Origin: Maratus speciosus
Taxonomy: Eukaryota; Arthropoda; Arachnida; Araneae; Salticidae
Length of the DNA stretch: 64,000 bases
Assembly: GCA_963932465.1 (NCBI GenBank)
Contig: OZ010792.1
Span: 279,417,836 to 279,481,835, forward strand
Direction: 5' to 3'
Shown: one piece after another, positions 57,172-64,000 of the stretch
How the letters are laid out: each line of letters opens with the position of its first letter
How positions within the stretch are numbered: position 1 is the stretch's first letter
The notes under the pieces: generated by a model
The model's input: the letters and a program-made list of their open reading frames with translations, nothing else
What the model was told of the DNA's origin: nothing
Database searches by the model: none
Position numbers and translations under genes: made by a program

Positions 57172-59042
57172 ATACTTTTAACTGCAATTTGTTTGAAAAC
57201 TGCATCTCAATTTATCTTTGAGATAATAATTTTTTGTAATTTTTAATACCATTTACGTAATGGTGGCAACTGAAGTACTGCATTTATGTAGAAAATAAAG
57301 GGAAAATAGTAGATTACTATATCTTTTTGTTTCCATTTTCTCAAATCAACTGAAAAAAATTGTAATTAAAATACATGCTATTTAAAAAATGAAAATAAAT
57401 TATTCCTGACAAAATATCGAGCTGTTATAAATTATATTTAATTTTAAGTATCCATATTAATGTTACAAACAAATGAAGGCATATGAATCATTAGATAGCC
57501 AATTTTTTCGGTCGAGTTTACGACATCGCTTTTTGCTCGATTTGTGCAATATTCCACGATAGTGACGTCCTGTGCATACTTTTCTATAGATGTTGCTTAT
57601 GACTGGATTGTAAATGTGGAGTTCTTCAGCGGATGTAAATGACGTCTTTTTATATAAAATAAAATTTTCGTCTTAAAACAGAAATAAGTATTGTAGAAGT
57701 GCATAATTTTCACTCCAGTGGCTTTGAAATTCTTCACAGGTGGAAAGGCTTCCCTTTTGAAAATAACGCAATTGGAATCACACATTGATTAAGTGCAAAG
57801 TTTTACAAAAACTTAGAGTGTCTTTATAGAGCATATAGTGTCTTTATAGTGTTTTTATTGTGTTAAAATAATATTTGTTTGAGAGTTAGACTAACCAATA
57901 TAAGATGCATTTTTTATTGTAACTAATTTTGCAGGTTTGTTATAAATTAATACACCAAGGCGGTGGGGCGACACCAAGTTCTGAAAAAGCAGAATTTCTG
58001 CTTTCTCCTTGTTTGTTCATTTATATTAAGAATGTACTGATAACATAGAAAAAGTTTGCGAAACAACATTTCTACTGTATCTGGCATCCAATTGATGTAA
58101 TCTAATGCAATGTGGGCCATCTAATTATATGTATGTTAACATGACATGCGACATTAAATCTATTTCAGTTTTGCCTTTGCTTTTCACTTATTTTAATAAT
58201 ATTAAAATACACAACGTCCTTAAGAATATTATATTTTAATTTATTTTTCATAATATACTCAGTAATTCATGGGGAAATTAAATAGTTATGATATTATTAA
58301 TGGATAATGTATAAAATCGGAAGTATGGGGGGAATGTACTATTTCTCAAGAAAAACACTATGCTATGCAATCAATGGTATAAGTTCAAATAGATATCGAA
58401 CATTGGTTCCTTTTTTCTAAGATATTTCTTTTTTGTATAAATACATGTGTATTTAAAGGATGCTGTGTGAGCAAATAGGTATAAAACATTTATCTGTTGC
58501 TTTCTACATATGTTTTTACACAAATTGCTCTGACCTATCTTTTATCTTTCGAAATTGGGCATTTTTTCTGTTCCTATACACTTTGTGGTAGTTATTGCAA
58601 TATATCACCAATGTTCAGTGAACACATACATTTGTTACGCAACTATTATAATTTATGAGAAACCATTTACAGAAAAAATCACTTCAACTTAAATCATTTT
58701 AGAGTTATTTATTGCTATGACTGTTATTTAAGAAAAACCTTATTGATATTTCTTGAAATAATAATCTAAAAACATTTATCCATCATAAATCAACATTTCA
58801 TTTCCTGTTGTAATAGAAATATCTATGCAAGACATAAACAATCCCATAAATTCGTCATTATTGTGAAATATGTTCCTTTAGCAATTAGCAATTTTGAAAC
58901 TATAAATCATCTGAAATAGTGTTATACTTAAAAACATTATCTTTAATTTTCTTATTGAAATAACTTTGTTTATCATATCAAGATACTTTTCTATTTAGAC
59001 ATTTTTCTCAGTTGTTTAAAAATAATTATTATGATTTATATG

Positions 59043-59441
59043 TGTTGGTCAAGGACAATTCCTGGTTCCAGTGCATTTTACATTAGAAGAAGCAGTTGAA
59101 CTCGAATATTCACACTGTACGCAACAGCTCATCTTTCTAGCTGTGATTTCCTAATTTCCGCAGCCGGGTAACAAAATCCCCGGTCCTTGTAAACCGCAAG
59201 CACTCTTTCCTGTGCACATGCAAGAAATTGTAACATGTCAATTCTCAATATAGTTTTATTTACATCTCGTGTTAATTTACTAATTCTATAAACACACACA
59301 GTTTACCATACATTAAAATCTGGAGGCACGTGGCGTTATCTTGGATACTTTTTTCAAGCTTGGAATAAGTGTACGCTCATCATATCATCTTACTGCAGTT
59401 TTTAAATAAAGTTTTCACCAGTCTTATGTGGAATTGCAACA
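59043..59441 (+). repeat. Probable 5' LTR of the BEL/Pao element
   Basis: The segment starts TGTTG and ends CAACA, the inverted TG...CA termini expected of an LTR. It lies about 110 bp before the gag start. It has an AATAAA signal at 59405-59410 near its end. The sequence just after it (GATGACGGAGCACC) is where a primer-binding site should be, but no clear TGG start is visible. The 3' LTR is not in the window, so the boundaries could not be confirmed by comparison. Confidence 0.55.
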
Positions 59442-59550
59442 GATGACGGAGCACCTCGCATCACATTTATTACAGATAAGTACATTTTATCTTATTATTA
59501 TTATCAGTTTGGCTTTTGTTTTTTACGCTATTCACCTCATTATTTGAATA

Positions 59551-60120
59551 ATGAGTACCGACTTAGAAGCCGCAAAAAAAGCTGCTGAAAAATTGGAAAA
59601 AGCAGCTATAAATTTACGTGTCAGAGCAAAATCTGCTCTAACAAGAATAAACAACTTTATTAACTCTGAACAAACGTTTCAAAAGAATGATTTATACAAT
59701 AAATTAGAAAAATTAGAGACAGTTTACTCAGACTTTGACAAATATGATGCTCAATTACCAGCTGAAGCATCTGAAATTGAGGAATTTGAGAAAAAATATT
59801 ATGAAACCAAAGCCAAACTGCAAACAGAACTTGAAAAAGTTACTGTGAATGTGCATGCACAATCTCAATTGATAAATGATCAGATTCCAGTTGTTAGCTC
59901 TACTATTTCTAACAATTTTAAATTGCCTAGATTAAATATAGAACAATTTAATGGTGATTTTAAAAACTGGCTGTCATATAAAGATTTATATATATCAATA
60001 GTTCATAATAATGCAGCATAAGTAACATACAAAAGTTTCAGTATTTAAGAGGGCTACTAGGAGAGGAGCCAGCCTCTATAGTATTCCTATTTCTGAAAGC
60101 AGTTATTCAAAAGCGTGGGA
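59551..60120 (+). pseudogene. BEL/Pao gag, N-terminal part (coiled coil and capsid start), broken
   Basis: ATG at 59551 opens 156 codons. The first ~110 residues are K/E/A-rich heptad-like coiled coil. They are followed by LPRLNIEQFNGDFKNWLSYK, the start of the DUF1759-type gag domain (the L-P-x-L-x-I-x-x-F-x-G-D...W motif). The frame stops at 60019-60021 because of an apparent single-base loss just before it. A second shift lies near 60,112, where the reading passes to the next ORF. The protein would form the virus-like particle. This copy cannot make it whole. Confidence 0.8.
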
Positions 60121-61268
60121 AAATTGCTGTTGAGATATGATAAGATAAAACAAATTGTTTCTACTTTGGTTAAAACATTCTTGGACATTCCCCCCATCAC
60201 TCAAGTGAACGCATTTAGCTTACGCTGTTTATCAGATGTATCAGATCCAGATGAAGTAATTAGAGGCCTTAAATCAATCGATGAAAAGGCATCTGGCCGT
60301 GACTTATGGCTAATTCATATTTTATTACAAAAGGTTGATTCTAAAACAAGGGAGGAATGGGCAAAATTGACCTCAAACGAAGACTTTCTGTCTTTTGATC
60401 CATTTATTCAGTTTATAAATGATAGATGTTCATCTTTAGAGTTGTATAAAAGTGAAAATGAAGGTTTGCACAAACAAGAGAAACAATATAACGTCAATAG
60501 ATCTTTTTCCAGTGGCATTAGCAAATGTTTACTTTGTAAATTTAATCACTCACTTTACAAGTGCGTTAAATTTAAGGAATTAAGCATCAGGGATAGGAGA
60601 CAGTTTGTTAGGAAAAACAAGTTATGCAGTAATTGCTTGTCTGACAAGCACACTACCTGGCAATGCAATTCCTCTTACTCTTGTCACAATTGCAAGCTTA
60701 AACATCATACTAGTTTATGCGAAAATAAGCTGCAAAATTATGCAATATCAACTTCTCGTTCAAATGAAAAACAGAGCCGCAAAAACAAACCTGATTCAGA
60801 GGCCGGTTTGATTCCCGATGAGAATAAAAAGGAAATTTCTTTTTCCATAAATGCAGTTCAAACATCTTTCGCACTTTTGCCCACTGCTAGTGTATATATT
60901 AATGATTGCATGGGTCAAAAGCACACTTTAAGAATCATGTGTGATAGTGGATCAGAGTCTACGTTTGTTTCTGAATCCTGCATGAAAATGTTAGGAATTA
61001 AAAGAAAAAATGCTAGGTTCCCTGTAAAAAGTCTGTCTAATTCAAAGATTGCAGTAACTAAGGGTTACGTAATGTTTGATCTTACATCAATTTATAATGC
61101 TGACACCGAGTTGTCTGTGAAGGCATTTATTTTAGCATTGATTTAACTGCTCCGTTACCTGCAGAAAAAATACATGAGAAGCATTTTTCGCATTTAAAGA
61201 ATATAAACTTAGCGGATCCACATTCCGAGACACCAAGTAAAATAGACATTATTCTAGGATCTGATTAG
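60115..61268 (+). pseudogene. BEL/Pao gag C-terminus, zinc knuckles and aspartic protease, broken
   Basis: After the capsid remainder come cysteine-rich motifs at about 60,528-60,720: C-L-L-C-x3-H-x4-C, a CX2CX4HX4C knuckle (CSNCLSDKHTTWQC) and C-H-N-C-K-L-K-H-H. These bind RNA and are typical of BEL/Pao gag. A protease of the DUF1758 type follows, with its catalytic D-S-G at 60942-60950. The frame is lost by a shift near 61,135 (stop 61144-61146). The next frame continues protease sequence to an in-frame TAG at 61266-61268. The order gag-protease-RT is that of the superfamily. Confidence 0.82.
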
Positions 61269-62493
61269 TTCTTTTCTATTTTGCTTCCTGGTCAAGTAAC
61301 AGATACGCAGAGCAATTTAATTGCTCAAAATTCAATTTTTGGCTTTCTCGTATCAGGGAAAATGCCACATTCTAGTACATCTCCGAATTCGATACATAAT
61401 TTACATATTTATGAAATTAATATTGATAAAGAGTTAAAGCGTTTTTGGGAAGTAGAAGAAGTATTTAATAAGAATACTGAAATGTTGTCACCTGAAGAGC
61501 AGTTTGTTGAAGCACATTTTCAGGAAAATTATTCAATTAATTCCGAGAGTCGTTTTGTGGTTAAGTTATCTTTTATTCAATCTAAATCAGAATTAGGTAA
61601 TTCTAAACCAGCCGCAATTTCTCGCTTGCTTGCTATGGAAAAGAAATTTAGAGAAAAACCAGAATTTGAAAATCAGTACAAAGAGTTTATGTACGAATAT
61701 GAAGAATTAGATCACATGGAATTAGTTGCACAAAATGACATTAATAATTATGAAAATGAACACTATTTTCTTCCTCATCATGCGGTTATTAAATCTTCTA
61801 GTATCACTACTAAATTAAGAGTAGTTTTCGACGCTTCATGCAAAACTTCAAGTGGTGTTTCCTTGAATTCCATTTTGGGTGTAGGCCCTAAGCTACAACG
61901 CAACATTTTCGAAATCATACTTAATTTTCGATTTCCGAAAATAGTTTTTTTCTGCGGACATAGAAAAAATGCACCACCAGATTTTGGTTGACGAAGAAGA
62001 TCAAATTTATCAACAAATTGTTAGGAGGTCTAATCCTAATGAGGAAATAAAAAATTACAAATTAAAAACTGTCACATATGGTTTAGCGCCAGCATCTTTT
62101 CTGGCAACTAGATGTATAAAAAAAATCGCTCAGGATTATACAAAAAATCCTTGCATTTTGCGCATGTTAGAAGAAGATATGTACATGGACGACTTATTAT
62201 CCAGTACAAATACTGTTAGGGAAGCAACAGAAACCAGCGAAGAAATTACAGATTGTTTAGACGCGCATGGTTTCCACTTAAGGAAGTGGAATTCAAATTC
62301 ACAGGAATTTCTTAAGGAATTTATAGATTTTTCTAGCACTGAATCAAATTTTGAAATAATTCCTAGTGAAAACGGAAGCTCCAAGGTTTTAGGCTTAAGC
62401 TGGAACTCTTCATCAGATAGTTTTATTTTCATAACTGCATTAACACTCACTCCACCTCTTACAAAGAAACATATTTTAGCTGAGTCTGCATGA
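61269..62493 (+). pseudogene. BEL/Pao reverse transcriptase, broken
   Basis: The first frame carries the linker and RT fingers: Y-F-L-P-H-H-A-V-I-K then R-V-V-F-D-A-S at about 61,780-61,840, as in Pao RTs. A shift in the T-run near 61,945 moves to the next frame at the A-D-I-E-K-M segment, whose Asp codon is at 61957-61959. The polymerase Y-M-D-D box is at 62182-62193 and both Asp residues are intact. The frame ends in a TGA at 62491-62493 that replaces a sense codon. Catalytic motifs survive, but the polyprotein is not continuous. Confidence 0.85.
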
Positions 62494-63751
62494 ATGTTCG
62501 ACACACTAGTTCTAATTTCGCCCTGTACTGTAACTTTAAAAGTATTTTATCAGAAACTTTGGCTTACAAAAGGGGACTGGGACTCTATTATACCGCAACA
62601 TCTTGCTACAATGTCAAATTTCCTTTAACAGATTAAATCAATTGTCTGTTCCTAGATGTGTCACGCTTTCATCCGGTAACCCATTTGAATTACACGGATT
62701 TTCTGATGCCTCAACATTGGCATATGCTGCCGCAATTTATTGCTGACAAACTTATAATGGGAAAATAAATTCTTTTCTCTTAGTTTCTAAAACCAAAGTT
62801 GCTCCAATCAAACAGATTTCAGTGCCAAAATTAGAGCTTTGCGGTGCACACCTACTATCTAAGCTGTTCCGTTCCGTCATGGAAACATTAAAGAGTTACA
62901 AGTTCGATATTTTCGCCTGGACGGACCCAAAAGTAGTCCTTTCTTGGCTCTCTGCACATCCGTGTAAATGGAAGACTTTTGTCGCGAATAGAACATCTCA
63001 AATCACCGAAATTCTACCTACAAAGCACTGGAGACATGTCCCATCCAAAGAGAACCCTGCAGATATCGCTTCATGCGGTATTGATCCAAAATGTCTTCCA
63101 GGTTGCGATTTGTGGTGGAAGGGGCCAAGTTGGCTGGTTTTGGACACATCCAATTGGCCCAAAGATGACGCAAACGCTGAGAAATTTGATGATCAAATCA
63201 AAGCCAAACAAAGGTCTGATCCAATTTTTTCCTTTCACACCCGCACATCAAATGACCTATTCGATAATTTGTTTCAAAAGCACTCTTTGCTTGCAAAAAT
63301 TATTCGCATTTTGGCATATTGCCAAAGATTTTTCAAAAAATGCAAGAAGTCTAACAAAACAGAAATTTTTTCACCACATCTTACTTACAAAGAAACAAAA
63401 GCTGCCGAAGAGAATATTGCTCGTTGGATTCAGAATTCTTACTTTCAGGAAGAATTTAAATGTATCCAAGAACAGAAAGCTTTTCCAAGGAAAAGTACGT
63501 TACAGTCCCTCCACCCATTTATTGATGATAAGGGTCTGTTACGGGTGGGAGAACGCTTACAAAATTCACAATTATCATTTAATCACAAACATCCGTTAAT
63601 CTTGCTCTCACAGCATAAAATGGCTGAGTTATTAATACAGCAACAACACATTGCCCATTTACATGCTGGGCCATCACTGCTATCCCACATCATCAGACAA
63701 TCTTATTGGATAGTTGGTGGAAAAAAGATCATTAACAAATGCATCAATCAG
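62494..63751 (+). pseudogene. BEL/Pao RNase H/Pao (A17-like) region and integrase start, broken
   Basis: The frame after the TGA continues for about 120 bp and then shifts near 62,615. The next frame has H-G-F-S-D-A-S (RNase H-like), a TGA at 62744-62746, then PKLELCGAHLLSKLF and T-D-P/S-x-V-V-L-S-W-L, the hallmarks of the Pao 'peptidase A17' region. H-V-P-S-K-E-N-P-A-D-I-A-S follows. Near 63,640 the integrase zinc-binding motif begins (H-I-A-H-L-H-A-G ... I-I-N-K-C). It is cut at about 63,751 by an inserted repeat, so the DDE integrase core is not present here. Confidence 0.82.
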
Positions 63752-64000
63752 GGTTGGCAGGTTTTTGACATGTGTCAGTTTTTGACGGTTTAAACTGCAG
63801 TTTAAACCGTCATGTCAAAAACCCCTTGTCAAAAACCTCGTCAAAAACCTCAAATACTTACAGTAGTCTGTAAAATTTCACATTAAATGTCACACATTAG
63901 ATGTAATATTTAAAATTCACTATTACTGTAATTGTATAATTAGTATATAGTATTAATAGTAATTACAGGGTTGGCAGGTTTTTAACATGTGTCAGTTTAT
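63752..64000. repeat. Palindromic insertion with CAGGGTTGGCAGG terminus
   Basis: CAGGGTTGGCAGGTTTTTGA starts at about 63,753 inside the integrase coding sequence. A perfect 28-bp palindrome follows, centred on CTGCAG near 63,798 (arms GACGGTTTAAACTG). The text 'gtcaaaaacc' is repeated about every 12-15 bp. At about 63,967 the terminal sequence appears again in direct orientation ('cagggttggcagg', one change in the following text). A CAGGG start is common at hAT-type ends, but no target duplication can be checked because the far end is outside the window. Confidence 0.6.

Larger units (their letters stand above)
55570..59040. other. AT-rich stretch without a supported gene
   Basis: This stretch contains a perfect 15-bp hairpin (56288-56322) and a 15-G run (57157-57171), and otherwise no recognisable feature. 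The duplicated phrase 'agtgtctttatag' at 57,817 and 57,837 is a small local duplication. Confidence 0.45.
59043..63751 (+). mobile_element. BEL/Pao LTR retrotransposon, decayed and 3'-interrupted
   Basis: The element has an LTR-like start, gag, protease, RT, RNase H/Pao region and integrase zinc finger in the canonical BEL/Pao order. I count at least three in-frame stops or stop-producing changes (61266, 62491, 62744) and about five frameshifts. It is therefore an old, inactive copy. The 3' portion (integrase core and 3' LTR) is absent up to the window end because of the insertion at about 63,751. The remainder may lie beyond. Confidence 0.87.

Overview
The window is eukaryotic and very AT-rich. 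It contains spliced exons with kilobase introns, long homopolymers and microsatellites, and dense layers of nested DNA transposons, MITEs and an LTR retrotransposon. The mixture (BEL/Pao element, mariner/Tc1/pogo relics, piggyBac-type MITE, composite repeats with CTGTC-type tetranucleotide heads and ~145-bp monomers) suggests an arthropod, perhaps an arachnid. The sequence alone does not prove the taxon. There is no bacterial or phage gene organisation, CRISPR array, or RNA gene that I can support.

Positions 1-26,240 hold the 3' part of one plus-strand host gene. Four exons (3764-3951, 12597-12697, 18244-18353, 25757-25876) join with compatible phases at GT/AG junctions and end in TAA. They encode the C-terminal 172 residues of an SLC5-family sodium/solute symporter, most like the sodium-coupled monocarboxylate/multivitamin transporters. 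Upstream exons lie outside the window. The introns (8.6, 5.5 and 7.4 kb) are packed with repeats: composite elements with ~145-150-bp internal monomers, TA-flanked MITEs with CCGGGTGTCC ends, a TTAA-flanked piggyBac-like MITE, a GC-rich repeat block and a ~32-bp tandem array with a ~288-bp higher-order period. That array stops about 110 bp before the terminal exon.

Positions 26,240-59,000 hold no host gene that I can support. This stretch is AT-rich intergenic (or very long intronic) DNA. It is punctuated by terminal-inverted-repeat transposons with TA duplications at 27.0, 27.5-29.2, 36.8-38.4, 39.6-41.2, 50.0-50.9 and 52.1-53.2 kb (30.1-30.8 kb has TA on one side only), a composite repeat at 41.5-42.7 kb, and several tandem duplications and hairpins. 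All transposase remnants seen here are broken by stops, frameshifts or deletions.

Positions 59,043-63,750 are a decayed BEL/Pao LTR retrotransposon on the plus strand: 5' LTR, gag with zinc knuckles, aspartic protease, reverse transcriptase, RNase H/Pao-type region and the integrase zinc-binding start. It carries several frameshifts and stops, and the integrase is cut at about 63,751 by a palindromic repeat that runs off the window.

No convincing new multi-gene system is present. The most interesting signals are structural: several unrelated composite repeat families share one architecture (tetranucleotide head, ~145-150-bp monomers, inverted or CTAG ends); one family shows a shared head attached to different monomers; and the last SLC5 exon is enclosed between the two halves of a split MITE.
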